Part shown: piece by piece, positions 11,154-22,289 of the stretch
Layout: each line of letters opens with the position of its first letter
Position numbering within the stretch: the first letter of the stretch is position 1
Assembly: GCF_007655135.1 (NCBI RefSeq)
Contig: NC_045130.1
Span: forward strand, 2,728,001 to 2,792,000
Source of the DNA: Punica granatum
Lineage: Eukaryota; Streptophyta; Magnoliopsida; Myrtales; Lythraceae
DNA: 64,000 nucleotides
Direction of reading: 5' to 3'
The notes under the pieces: model-generated
Told to the model about the DNA's origin: nothing
Databases searched by the model: none
The model's input: only the letters and a program-made list of their open reading frames with translations
Program-made: the position numbers and the translations under genes

Positions 11154-12388
11154 GAGGACGTGGTGGTGGATTGCCCTTTGGTTTGTGTTGGAGGACGTGA
11201 CGGCGGATTGGCCGGGCGGAATATAAATGAGGATGATTTTATAAATAAGGATGATTTTACGCGTGTATCATGAGGAGGTTTGCCACTTCAATAGCTTCCG
11301 AAGGAGTTCTTTGATATTTGATCTAACCATATCATCAATTGTAACCGAGGTCGAGACATTTTTCATTGTAGCATCAATATAGTCATGCATGTGCTCTGTC
11401 GTGTTCCGCCATAAGCATACTTTGCACCGACCACCACTGGTATATGTGGTGATCGTGGACGACAACATGCCCTTCAATACCTTCAATAACACATTTTGTT
11501 ACTAATTTGGGGTAAAATGGTTGTAATAGAAAGAGTCTACTTTATATTGACAGAGCAACAGACGATGAATTGCTTGAAAGAAATCAAACTATTTCATTCG
11601 ACTCCTAAAAAAGAAAGGGATTGAGATACCAAGCTTGTCTCCGAGTGAGTTTCCTACAAGAAAGTTATTCCGATTCTAAATATTATTGTATGGTTCGAGT
11701 ATTATCGAATTGAATAATGAAGACTGATCGATGAATGTACCTCCAATAAAGTTGTTCTTGGCACAATGCATGGACATCCAAAATCAATGGGGAGTTATAT
11801 CTAGTCACCATATATGGGTAGCTCGTGACGTGCAATATCTTTAGGAACAAGTGGTCATAGTATTCTTCTTGTACTTCATCATATTCTTTTATCTCGTGCT
11901 CTTTCATATCATATAGAATAGCTTGTCTTCCCTCCCCCCGGCTGCAATGGCGTGATTGCTATGCCATCCTCCCCATGGTATAAGTTCTTCTCGTGTAGAC
12001 ATCGCAGTCCCCTGTTAATTACACGGAAGAATCTGATGAAATCTTCCTTAATATGAAGCCACCATGTATCGGCAGAAGACTTCCAGTAACCGTGGTCCTT
12101 GCTATCATATGTGGCTTGAATCTAGCCATGGATGTTGGTCTCGAGCTGATTGACTAAGATGACCGACTGTTTTTTATCCCATAAGCGAATTTTGACACAA
12201 TCCGGCTGATGAAGGGTATTTCACATTAGGACAACCCAAGCGAGTTACCACGGAGTAGTTATCTCGACTCCTTGGCTCAATATCATAGAATCGTGTGATA
12301 GCCTTTTGGAGCTCACGAGGCTTGTAAGGGAGGACGACCCGTTTATAGATTATCATTGCTTGTTCAACGTCGCCTAAATTCAACTCAT
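11154..12388. repeat. Tandem segmental duplication, left unit
   Basis: This unit matches 13525-14741 nearly base for base across about 1.2 kb (offset about 2353). It is best in the middle, where the 74-codon frames at 11683-11907 and 14037-14261 give the same protein, and diverges at the right edge. A 20-bp extra copy of the GGATGATTTTA segment sits near 11230-11260. Near identity implies a recent duplication or gene conversion. Confidence 0.8.
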
Positions 12389-12410
12389 CATTGGGCTCAA
12401 GCATTGCTTT
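11268..12410 (-). pseudogene. Copy B1: pseudokinase/KEN family member, inverted
   Basis: Minus strand, reading 12410 to 11268. The frame starts EPNDELNLGDVEQAMIIYKR and runs to VVTRLGCPNVKYPS. After a frame change come WWLHIKEDFIRFFRVINRGL and RCLHEKNLYHGEDGIAI, equivalent to the kinase catalytic loop with HRD lost. Then ILYDMKEHEIKEYDEVQEEY and ILHVTSYPYMV follow. The KEN-like tail at 11492-11268 reads VCLWRNTTEHMHDYIDATMK and IDDMVRSNIKELL. At least three frame changes or stops separate the blocks. It is almost identical to copy B2 2.35 kb to the right. Confidence 0.5.
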
Positions 12411-12659
12411 GACTTGGGACGACTCTCAGGCAAGAGAGTACTGAAGGGGGCAGCGAGCATGGTCGGTCGCATGAAAGAGAGAAGTTGTATTCTTCACGGT
12501 ATTGTATCGTATTATATACATACATATGTATATAAATATACATCCACAAAGCCAATGAACGATAGGGCAAGGAAAAAGAACAAAAGTGAATATATTATTA
12601 CGCAAGACACAATAAATATACATGGAAACTTTGGGAGCATATTTGAATGAAACATTTCT

Positions 12660-13535
12660 CTCTTGATGCAACAAATGGAAGCATAGAAATCCCTTATGGT
12701 TTTAATAGAAAACTAAATGTCCAATAAGATTTATCTCGAGATAATTATATGTGTCAAAGGACAGTACCAAAAAGGCTTAACAACTGAGTTCGAAGCCTTT
12801 TGCTAAAAAATGACACAAATCTTGAGACTTTATAACAAATATCAATTAAATGAATAAGACGTGAAAAAGACATCAAAACTGAATGACAATCATTGATATA
12901 TCAAAAATATCAATTGTCTTATTACCATTTCAAAGTGATTGCAATCAAATTGTATGTGCAATCATCCAAAATAAGCACAAATGGAAAAGTATATTGAGAA
13001 CTAGTAAAAAAGAACCTTGTTGTAGTTAATCGAATTACCTTGGTCTCTTTCCACCGTGATTTCAGTATGGTATTCTTGCATTGCTTAAACATCTCTTCCC
13101 GTAGGCTTGACATAGCAATATACATCATATCAAAGTGCATGCTAATTATTATAAAGGAAAAAAAAAGGACAAAATTTTCAAACTTACAATTTTAGTTCCT
13201 CGAGAAATGCATCTATAACATCATATGTCTAAGAAAACATCAAACCAAAATTCAGTATACTTTTAAATCATAAAAAATAAAATAAAATAGAATAAAATAA
13301 GTGGAAGACAACTAGTATCTTACATGGTCATTTCCATGATAGCGTTTATTGCTTGAATGGCATTGGGAAGAAGGCCAACTTCTGACCTGATCATATTATC
13401 TATTTTGACAGGCAATAATGCAATCTTCATTACATGCTCGTGTCCATGTGCTTGCATGTTTCAGTAAAATAGTAGTTCACTTAGACCTCTAGTATATGTC
13501 GTGGACTGTCCTCAGTTTGTGGCAGAGGACATGGT
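12660..13535 (-). pseudogene. Copy C: KEN tail plus C-terminal exons, inverted relative to copy A
   Basis: The reverse complement follows 9640-10480 of copy A in the same order. It contains IDNMIRSEVGLLPNAIQAIN ending at a GTAAG donor (about 13325). It continues with a YDVIDAFLEELKL-like exon (about 13235-13190), the MHFDMMYIAMSSLREEMFKQ exon (13140-13040) and a last exon with KGFEL-like text (near 12800). Its splice signals are still visible. It sits between B1 and B2, so the cluster is part inverted repeat and part tandem array. Confidence 0.5.
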
Positions 13536-14741
13536 GGTGGATTGCCCTTTGGTTTGTGTTGGAGGACGTGACGGCGGACTGCCCGGACGGAATATAAATG
13601 AGGATGATTTTACTCGTGTATCATGAGGAGGTTTGCCACTTCAATAGCTTCCGGAAGGAGTTCTTTGATATTTGATCTAACCATATCATCAATTGTAACC
13701 GAGGTCAAGACATTTTTCATTGTAGCATCAATATAGTCATGCATGTGCTCTGTCGTGTTCCGCCATAAGCATACTTTGCACCGACCACCACTGGTATATG
13801 TGGTGATCGTGGACGACAACATGCCCTTCAATACCTTCAATAACACATTTTGTTACTAATTTGGGGTAAAATGGTTGTAATAGAAAGAGTCTACTTTATA
13901 TTGACAGAGCAACAGACGATGAATTGCTTGAAAGAAATCAAACTATTTCATTCGACTCCTAAAAAAGAAAGGGATTGAGATGCCAAGCTTGTCTCCGAGT
14001 GAGTTTCCTACAAGAAAGTTATTCCGATTCTAAATATTATTGTATGGTTCGAGTATTATCGAATTGAATAATGAAGACTGATCGATGAATGTACCTCCAA
14101 TAAAGTTGTTCTTGGCACAATGCATGGACATCCAAAATCAATGGGGAGTTATATCTAGTCACCATATATGGGTAGCTCGTGACGTGCAATATCTTTAGGA
14201 ACAAGTGGTCATAGTATTCTTCTTGTACTTCATCATATTCTTTTATCTCGTGCTCTTTCATATCATATAGAATAGCTTGTCTTCCCTCCCCCCGGCTGCA
14301 ATGGCGTGATTGCTATGCCATCCTCCCCATGGTATAAGTTCTTCTCGTGTAGACATCGCAGTCCCCTGTTAATTACACGGAAGAATCTGATGAAATCTTC
14401 CTTAATATGAAGCCACCATGTATCGGCAGAAGACTTCCAGTAACCGTGGTCCTTGCTATCATATGTGGCTTGAATCTAGCCATGGATGTTGGTCTCGAGC
14501 TGATTGACTAAGATGACCGACTGTTTTTTATCCCAGAAGCGAATTTTGACACAATCCGGCTGATGAAGGGTATTTCACATTAGGACAACCCAAGTGAGTT
14601 ACCACGGAGTAGTTATCTCGACTCCTTGGCTAAATATCATAGAATCGTGTGATAGCCTTTTGGAGCTCACGAGGCATGTAAGGGAGGACGACTCGTTTCT
14701 AGACTATCGTTGCTTGTTCAACGTCGCCTAAATTGAACTCG
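13525..14741. repeat. Tandem segmental duplication, right unit
   Basis: Partner of 11154-12388. The right edge then runs into a second short copy of the CTTGCTATCATATGTGGCTT text (14744-14810), a sign of further local rearrangement. Confidence 0.8.
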
Positions 14742-14760
14742 TCCTTGCTATCATATGTGG
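13610..14760 (-). pseudogene. Copy B2: near-duplicate of B1
   Basis: Same blocks as B1 in the same order on the minus strand. The KEN-like tail at 13846-13610 is cleaner here: it stays open through WRNTTEHMHDYIDATMKN and IDDMVRSNIKELLPEAIEVA before a stop. That frame is shifted in B1 (KELLRKLLKW). The kinase half keeps the same frame changes as B1, so those breaks came before the duplication. Confidence 0.5.
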
Positions 14761-14887
14761 CTTGAATCTAGCCATGGATGTTGGTCTCGAGCTGATCGAC
14801 TAAGCTCGTCGCACGGTATTACCATATAAAAAGAAGTATAATATAAAAATTTTATGCATTTAATTGGGGTAAAATTTAATTAAATAA

Positions 14888-15790
14888 AGAATATTAATTA
14901 ACAAACACATAACTCGTACGGAGCTATAATTTGCATAGAGAACGGACTTAGTTGTGAATGTTTAATTTGGTCCGGATGGTTCCGAAATGGATACGTCGTC
15001 ACGTGATCGTTGATCGCTAAGAGGTCTTCACAATCCCTATCTTGTACCACCTTGGGTGCCCTTTTGTCATGTTCCGTCATGTTGTAGAGAACCGCTCTCC
15101 GTCCCTCTCCCTTACACTGCTCTGGCATGCTCGCAACTCCTTTCCAAAGGTTCCCGTGATATAAACCTCTATCATGCAACGCCTATAATCCCCTAGTGAT
15201 GGCTCTGAAAAACCTCTTGAACTCAACCTGTCCATTATGTTGAATTTGTGGGTGTCCAACAATCATATGCGACATATCGACTTGATAATAGTGAATTTTC
15301 AGACAGTGGAGCTCCTCCTTCGCAACATTTTTGGTGAAGAATTTGATGAAATCTTCCTAAATATGAAGCCACCATGTATCGGCAGAAGACTTCGAGTGAT
15401 TGTGGTCCTTGATATCATATGTGGCTTGAATCCAGCCGTGGATGTTGGTCTCGAGCTAATCGACTAAGATGACCGACTGTTTTTTTTTTATCCCAGAAGC
15501 GACTTTTGACACAATTCAGGCCCTCACATCGCTTTTGATGAAAGAAGTATTTCTCATCAGGAAAACCCAAGCGAGTTACCACGATGTAGTTATCTCGGCT
15601 CCTTAGTTCAATATCACATAATCGTGTGATGGCCTTTTGGAGCTCACGGAGCTTGTAAGGGAGGACGGCCCCGTTTATTGACTATCGTTGCTTGTTCAAC
15701 ATCGCCTAAATTCAACTCATCCTTGGGTTCAAGCATTGCTTTGACTTGGGACGATGCTCAGGCAAAAGAGTAGTGGAGGGGGCAGCGAGA
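14888..15790 (-). pseudogene. Copy D: hybrid pseudokinase copy
   Basis: Minus strand. The N-lobe part (15790-15345) is like B1/B2 (EPKDELNLGDVEQA, with NCVKSRFWDKK later). The C-lobe part (15345-14888) is like copy A: FKRFFRAITRGL, stop, ALHDRGLYHGNLWKGVASM, then LYNMTEHDKRAPKVVQDRDC and EDLLAINDHVTTYPFRN. This copy keeps glycine in YHGN where copy A has glutamate. The switch in relatedness near 15345 points to recombination between family members. Confidence 0.5.
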
Positions 15791-16052
15791 CTGGTCAGTC
15801 GCATGAAAGAGAGAAGCTATATTCTTCACGATATTGTATTATACTATATATATATATATGTATAAATATACATCCACAAAGCCAATGAAGGATAGAGAAA
15901 GGAAAAGGAACAAAAGTGAATATATTATTACACAAGACACAAGAAATATCCAGGGAAATTTTGGGAGGGAACAGAGCAAAGGATTACCAACAAATATGGA
16001 AGATGAATATTATAAATATCGCCCAAATATTCTCCTGACATCATGTCCGGTC

Positions 16053-16057
16053 GTTTT
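16053..16057. repeat. Target-site duplication GTTTT (left) of LTR 1
   Basis: The same five bases lie at 17765-17769, directly after the CCCAACA end of the LTR. Confidence 0.5.
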
Positions 16058-17764
16058 CTAGTTCCACTGGTACACGGAAGCGAAAAGGAACAGAAATTCA
16101 AAATTTCCTACCCGTGAAACTAATTCCAAGACCTACTAGAAGAATAAGAGTAAATAAAATCGTACCTGGAATATTTAAAGTTGTCGACCGAGCGTCCCAC
16201 GCGTGACGCCTCTACTGGTATCCACACCGACTTTGTCGACGAGTTTTCGAGATCGGCGGTGCTAGCGACCAATACTCGAAAGAAATACCGATGCAACACC
16301 CGAAATTTTTAGTCTAATGGACCTAATTTGAATTGAACAATTCAATTCAAATTATTTATACTTTATATGCATACACATATATGCACGCACACATATATGT
16401 CTCTGCACATATAATTATATGTGTGTGCTTTTATATATATAAAAGTATATGCATATACACACATACATGCATACATTCACACACACATTATATATATCAG
16501 TACATGCACACTATCCCCTTTATATAAGCAATATGGGGGGAACAAAATTGAAGTTCCCACCGATGTGGGATTAGCATTAAATTGCTCCTCACATGACATG
16601 TGTCCATACACATGTCTATTAACATAAAAGCCATGTGTCACCGTATTAATCGTGCATCAATTTTGGTCCATTTAATCTAATAAATCGAGTCTAATTAATC
16701 GACAAATTTAATCTCATTAAATATCCGATTAATCGGTCGCACCATAAATCATCTAATCTCAATTAGACGTTTTTATTATTTCAAAATATCTCGTCAATTT
16801 AGTCGTAGTGTGTGACCCTGTAGGTTCCCAATTACGTTGATAATAATATCGAAATCTCTATTTCAATATTATAAACAGTGAGCGGCATCTAGCAATGCAT
16901 CACTGTTACTCAAGTAATCGGAAAGTCAATTTCTCGACGAACCTTGTGACCTATATTACTGTGTAATATAATCCATTGTCCTCTATATCTCTATTGAGCC
17001 CAAGGCATGGTCGATAACATCCTTGTATGGCTCAATATCTCTCTTTCTTGGTTTACCGGGTAAGTCTATCAGAACAAATGAGCTCGATATCGTTATATCG
17101 ACTCATTTGGGTATGCATACACTTTTAGACTTAACCACCAAGTGGCCATGAGATATCACTCCCGTTTCGTAGGAGGGACAAATCCTATCTTGGTCACTCA
17201 CATTCTTTTCCATGCTTTGTGGCATACCCAATAACTATCTTTATAACCAGCCTGTTACGGTGGCGTTTGACAGTATCAAAATATACGACATTACATGTAG
17301 GAATCCATGGTGATCTCATGTCAAAGGACCATTACACTATAGTCACTTTGAGATATGCTAATGACAGTCACGTAACAACCCATGTAGCAATCTCATGGCG
17401 GATCAGTCCAATACACATTACTCTTAATGTATACATGTGGTGTGATTTGATATCTCCATATCCATGACCTGTGAGACTTGGTCATCAATCAACACCCACA
17501 CTAGTCTAACCGTATTATCGTTGTCCTAATTAACGATAATACTTTGACTATGGACATTTAGGAATAATGTTCGGTAATTATAGGATCTCACAATCAAGTC
17601 ACACTTGATGCCTATTGAACATACTATTCCAAGGACATTATTGTGTAAAATCATATTTAGCGCAATCTACACAATAACAGATATGCCTCGTAATATAATG
17701 AAATAGATATCATATTACAAAACTGATTATAGATTGCCTCTAGGGCATACATCAATTCCCAACA
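16058..17764 (-). mobile_element. Solo LTR, about 1.7 kb (LTR 1)
   Basis: Read on the minus strand it starts TGTTGGGAATTG followed by ATGCCCTAGAGGCAAT, a form common in large plant LTR retrotransposons. It is similar throughout to 19922-21682 (LTR 2) in the same orientation. Candidate 5-bp target-site duplication GTTTT flanks it. No gag/pol lies beside it. The expected CA terminus at the left edge is not evident, so the left boundary could shift by a few bases. Confidence 0.65.
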
Positions 17765-17765
17765 G

Positions 17766-17807
17766 TTTTCACCGTTGAATCTCCTAAACATGATTCAACG
17801 GTGGAAA
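17766..17807. repeat. Perfect-looking hairpin beside LTR 1
   Basis: TTTTCACCGTTGAATC (17766-17781) and GATTCAACGGTGGAAA (17792-17807) pair over 15 of 16 bases with a 10-base loop. It overlaps the right target-site base run of LTR 1. It may be the end of an older foldback element that LTR 1 inserted next to. Confidence 0.5.
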
Positions 17808-18174
17808 GTAAAATCGGGCGGTTCAGGTGGCCAATAGAAGTACTGCCATTTTAACAAATTTTAGTATCCACTTAAGAAATGTCGATATTTTACTATATTC
17901 TCCTTCTACTTGATACTTGTCTACCTAAGTACTTTAGTTTTCAAATTTTAAGTATAATCAGTCCCCACTCTCGGTAAGGGCATAATACTACGGGCTTTTT
18001 ACAAATTTTAGTAATGGCCAAATAAATGTTCCGGTACTCCATTTCTTTGTCCTTGTATTTCACGTTTCTCTCAATCTCGATTATTGGTAAGGGTGTAGCC
18101 CACATCTGGGTACTACAGGCTTGAATGAAGCAGATGACTGAAAAACTCAAATTTAAGTGATGATCAGAACTCAC

Positions 18175-19540
18175 ATTGACGGAAGCTGTTGTACGTGGCA
18201 CTCTCGAAAAAACTTCTTTAGCAAAAGCCCGTGTTTCACTCGAAGACGACAATCTGAAGTATACCAGCTTCTCGAGAACATCAGCAGGTGAAGATAACTG
18301 GTTGGCTGTAAAATAGAAGACCACAGCCTCAAAGTCACATGGGAAGTGATAGAAGAACAAAAGGAACGAAATTAAGAGGAACAAAGAGATATGGGTAGAA
18401 ACTCAGCTTGACTTACTTTCATTACGTTCTGTGTATATATACAAAGAGAGACTGATGCGATTCCCGCTAAGAATGACAAGACCCGACAATTAAAGGAACC
18501 CAAGATTGTTTCACGATCAGATTTGATTGACAAACCTTCAACTCGTTGTTTACGACATAAACAAGAACCTTGGTATAACTGATCTCAACCTGTTGTTTAT
18601 TGCGAAACAAGAACCTCGGTATATAGAAAGACGCCACAAACGGTGGTGGAAAGTCGTTTGATAAGTTGATGATGAACGCCACGGAAATTTCCGATAAGTT
18701 CGAATTAGTTTTTCAAGAACAAAAAAAAATACTCTTACAATTTTCTGAATGTTCATTCTTATTAAAAATTCACTAAGATGAATATATATAGACATAAAAC
18801 TAATCCTAATCTGGTCATATCTCATCCTAAAGATAAGAAAAAGAAAACCTAAAATATCGATAGAGATATAACATAATCTATAAAGATATAAAATATAAAT
18901 ATCCCGAGAATATCTCCATGAGATTTAAACTTTAAACAAATCGGATAATATCTTCTTTTGATCATCAAATATTCTAGAAGTTTCCTCAAACACTTGCTAA
19001 ATTTAGCCTTGTCCGGAATCTTCTATAACTTGACTCATGTTAATGGATCTTTGTTGATCACATGGTTCATGTCTAATGGGCCTTTACAAATTTGCTTGAG
19101 CCCAAACCTCTTGAATCAGGCCGTTGAGTTCATCTTTAAACTTCTTTGCTCGTGCCCGTGTAATCAGTCCAATTGGAACTTGAACTGGATCCCTTGAAAT
19201 CGTGCTACGATTTGCATCAGAGAGGAGATGTGCTTTGTATATAACAAACTGATAACAAACAGATACAAAACTGCTAACAAAAATACAAATATAACAATTG
19301 ACTGCCACCTAACCATTTTGACTGTCCTCCCAGGATTTTTCCTATTGATCGTCTTTTACTGAGTCAAGTCTGTCAATACCAATACAAATTGAAGCTGAAC
19401 ATAAAAAAAAAACAGGGAGAAGGAAGATTGCACTTACCAAGTCCGATAATATACTGGACAACGGTGGTCTGCGAGTACACAAGAAGTGTCACCAGCTGGT
19501 CCGAAACCCAAGTTCTGATATTGCTCTCACTTCCTATCAT
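18175..19540 (-). pseudogene. 5' fragment of a DEAH-box pre-mRNA-splicing helicase gene (DEAH1/Prp2-like)
   Basis: Two exons join in frame on the minus strand. Exon 1 is 19540-19438 (MIGSESNIRTWVSDQLVTLL, then VYSQTTVVQYIIGLG) with donor G|GTAAGTG. Exon 2 is 18305-18175 (ANQLSSPADVLEKLVYFRLS, then SSSETRAFAKEVFSRVPR) with acceptor TTTTACAG and donor AAT|GTGAGT. This is the PWI-like N-terminal region known from plant DEAH1/ESP3-type helicases related to Prp2/DHX16. After exon 2 the expected LYQKQERE exon is not found before LTR 1. Only about 78 of roughly 1000 codons remain. Sequence upstream of the ATG also looks genuine (CCCTAG-type 5' leader near 19690), so a piece of real gene was kept or copied here. 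Confidence 0.8.
18460..19310 (-). mobile_element. Ty3/gypsy 3' end (pol C-terminus plus LTR-like stretch) inside the helicase intron
   Basis: The minus-strand frame 19308-19084 ends in VPIGLITRARAKKFKDELNG, typical of the C-terminus of plant Ty3/gypsy polyproteins. It is followed leftward by LTR-like text with a TATA-like stretch (TCTATATATATTC, near 18790). It lies wholly within the 1.13-kb gap between the two helicase exons. No 5' half is present. Boundaries are approximate. Confidence 0.55.
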
Positions 19541-19921
19541 TTTTTAGCAGCAAAATAGTCATAGCAGATGAACAACCCAACTCCAACGCAGTCATGAGCT
19601 TAGAATGCCAACATACTCGTTGTCTGAAGAATTACGTACTAATTATATCGTCTGAGCAGGAAAGACTGAAGTTTCCAGTGCCCGCATCTAGGGTTTTGTC
19701 CCTGGAATAAGAAGATGATGATGAAGCTTACGAGGCGAATGGGGTCTCAGCTCAATCAACAAGGCTCGAGGTATCTATGGGGGAGAAAAGGAGCCGAAGG
19801 AGGAAGATGGATTTTGAGCATTTTGGAAAATCAGAGAGGAATGGAATGTCAAGAGACTGTCTTGGATTTTGAGGCTGCGACAATCCCTCTCTATTTTTCT
19901 CCATTTTGGAATTATTAATTG

Positions 19922-21682
19922 CTAGTTTCACAGGGACTAGCTAGATGGGGAAGAAATTCAAAATTTCCTACTGTGAAACTAGATCCAAGACCTAGTAGAT
20001 AACATGTACCTAATTCACTAGGATATGCACTAGATCCCAAGACCTACTAGAAGAATAAGAATAGGAGTAGATGTTAAGAATAGGATTAGATAACATGTAC
20101 TTGGAACTGAGCGCCCCAAGCGTGACGCCTCTACCGATATCCACACCGACTTTGACGACCTCTACCGGTATCTATACCGACTTCGTCAATGGGTCTTCGA
20201 GATCGACGGTACCAGCGGTCAACTCTCAAACAAAACACCGATATAACACCTAGAATTATTAGACTAATTGGACCTAATGAGTTGAACAATTCAGCTCAAT
20301 TTCTTCAAGCACACATACACATATATACCTACATGTACCTTGAAAGCTTAACTTTTGAGCCCTTTTATAAGGCAATGAGGGGGGACAATTCTCCATGTTT
20401 GGCCGGTGTGGAATGGCTGAAATTAGCCTCCCAAACCGCCACATGGCCCTCAAAATTTGCCCATGCAATGTGGTCATCAAATGGCCATGTATGTGGCATG
20501 CACAATAATAGCCTTAGGTGGCTTATCATGAGCACCACACGTGGCTCCCAATTCGAGTCCCAGTGTGTCTCTATTTCGTGTATAAATCGAGTCCAATTAA
20601 TCTAACAAATCGGGTCTAATTAATTGGTAAGTTTAATCTCATTAAATATCCGATTAATCGATAGCACATTAACTCATCTAATCTTCATTAGACAGTTTCA
20701 GTGTTTCAAAATTATCTTGTCGATTTAGTCGTAGTGTGTCACCTTATAGATTCATAATTACGTTGACAGTATTATCGAAATCTCTATTTTAATATTACAA
20801 ATAGTGAGCAACATCTAGCAATGCATCACTGCTACTTAGGAAATTGGAAAATTAGTTTCTCGACGAACCTTATAACCTATGTTTTCGTACAGTATAATCC
20901 ATCTATCCTCTATATCTCTATTGAGCCCAAGGTATGGTCGTTGTCATTCTTGTATGGCTCAATCTCTTTTTCTTGGTTTACTGGGTAAGTTTATCGGAAC
21001 AAATGAGCTCGATATCCTTATATTGACTTATTTAGGTATGCATACATTTTCAGACTTTACCAACCAAGCGAGCGTGAGATATCGCTCCCATTACGTATGA
21101 TGGACAAATCCTATATTGGTTACTTACATTCCTCTCCATGCTCTGTGACATACTTAATAACTGTCTTTATAACCAGCTGTTACGATGGCGTTTAACAGTA
21201 TCAAAATATACGATATTACATATAGGAAACCATCAAGTCAAAAGACCACTGCACCATAGTCATTATGAGACCTAGTAATGACAGTCACGTAACGACCTAT
21301 GTAGCAGTCTCATGGCGGGTCAGTCCAGTACACATTACTCCTAATGTATACCTACAGTGTGACTCGATATCTCTACATTCATGACCTGTGAGACTTGGTC
21401 ATTAATCAACACCCGCACTAGTCTAACAGCATTATCGTCGTTCTAATTAACGATAATATTTTGACTAGGGACATTCAGGAATAGTGTTCTGTAATTGTAG
21501 GATCTCACAATCTAGTCACACTTGATGCTTATTAAACTTACTATTCCAATGATATTATTGTGTAAAATTAATATTTAGTACAACCCACACAATAACAGAA
21601 ATGTCTCGTATTATAATGAAATACATGTCATATTACAGAATTGATAACAGATTGCCTGTAGGGCATACACAAATTCCCAACA
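19922..21682 (-). mobile_element. LTR 2, about 1.76 kb, related to LTR 1
   Basis: On the minus strand it begins TGTTGGGAATTTG and is colinear with LTR 1 to its end, with short insertions (for example a repeated GATAACATGTAC segment near 20000-20100). The flanks differ (TGAAA right, AATTG left), so no target-site duplication is visible. It is either an older solo LTR or one end of a composite with LTR 1. Confidence 0.6.
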
Positions 21683-21689
21683 TGAAATT

Positions 21690-22085
21690 CAATATTTACT
21701 CTTCGTGCAGATCAACGCAGGAAGATAAGAAGTTTGAGAGATGGTGGATTATTTAAATTTTTTCTCTTTGCCCAATGAGATGAATAATTATCCTTTTCTA
21801 ATAAGCGAATGATAGGCCACTGCACGATAATGAGGGTTTTCGAACGGAGCTTCTATATTCCATGTTTCTGCTTTTATATATTGATATATTAATTATCCAG
21901 GGCCAGAACAACCCTCCTAGTTGAGTATCATGCACTCATCAATTAAGACCATATGTATATATATATCTTATAAAAAAAAATAAAAAACCATGCATATATA
22001 TACATCTTAATAAAAATCAGGTCTAATAATTACTTGCTTTCTTCCTAAGGAGATAAAAATTCAGTTGTCTCAAGGACATGAGAGC
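21690..22085. other. Intergenic, no gene seen
   Basis: AT-rich spacer between LTR 2 and the kelch gene's 3' side. No recognisable element. Confidence 0.45.
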
Positions 22086-22119
22086 ATATACTGTGCACCA
22101 CAAGATCGTAATCCTTCAA

Positions 22120-22289
22120 CAGAGACGGAAGAATCTAAAGGGAGGACCCCGACATAAATTATTAGGCTTTGGCACAAGCCCACCAACTACAGCTACAGCT
22201 TCAGCTTCCCGTTTCTTCTTATCAGACCCTCCTCCATCCAAGAGGAGCCTCTTCTGCAACTCTCTAATCACCACCTTGATCGGTAAAGC
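22120..22289 (-). other. Possible downstream exon of the kelch transcript
   Basis: A strong acceptor (TTTTCTTCTGCAG, about 22303-22290) precedes an open stretch reading LPIKVVIRELQKRLLLDGGG then SDKKKREAEAVAVV on the minus strand. Another open stretch at about 22625-22495 (SHWSVSEISAAVALRL) has a partial match in the second kelch copy near 30600. I do not recognise either. They may be 3'-UTR exons of the kelch gene or remnants of a neighbour. Confidence 0.25.

Noticed and set aside
17941..18170. Extension of the helicase exon 2 frame to the left
   Set aside because: The family sequence stops matching at SVN, where a GTGAGT donor lies; the rest is read-through into the intron.
16058..21682. 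A single complete LTR retrotransposon
   Set aside because: No gag/pol, primer-binding site or polypurine tract next to the LTRs, and the outer flanks do not match; LTR 1 has its own flanking GTTTT pair.
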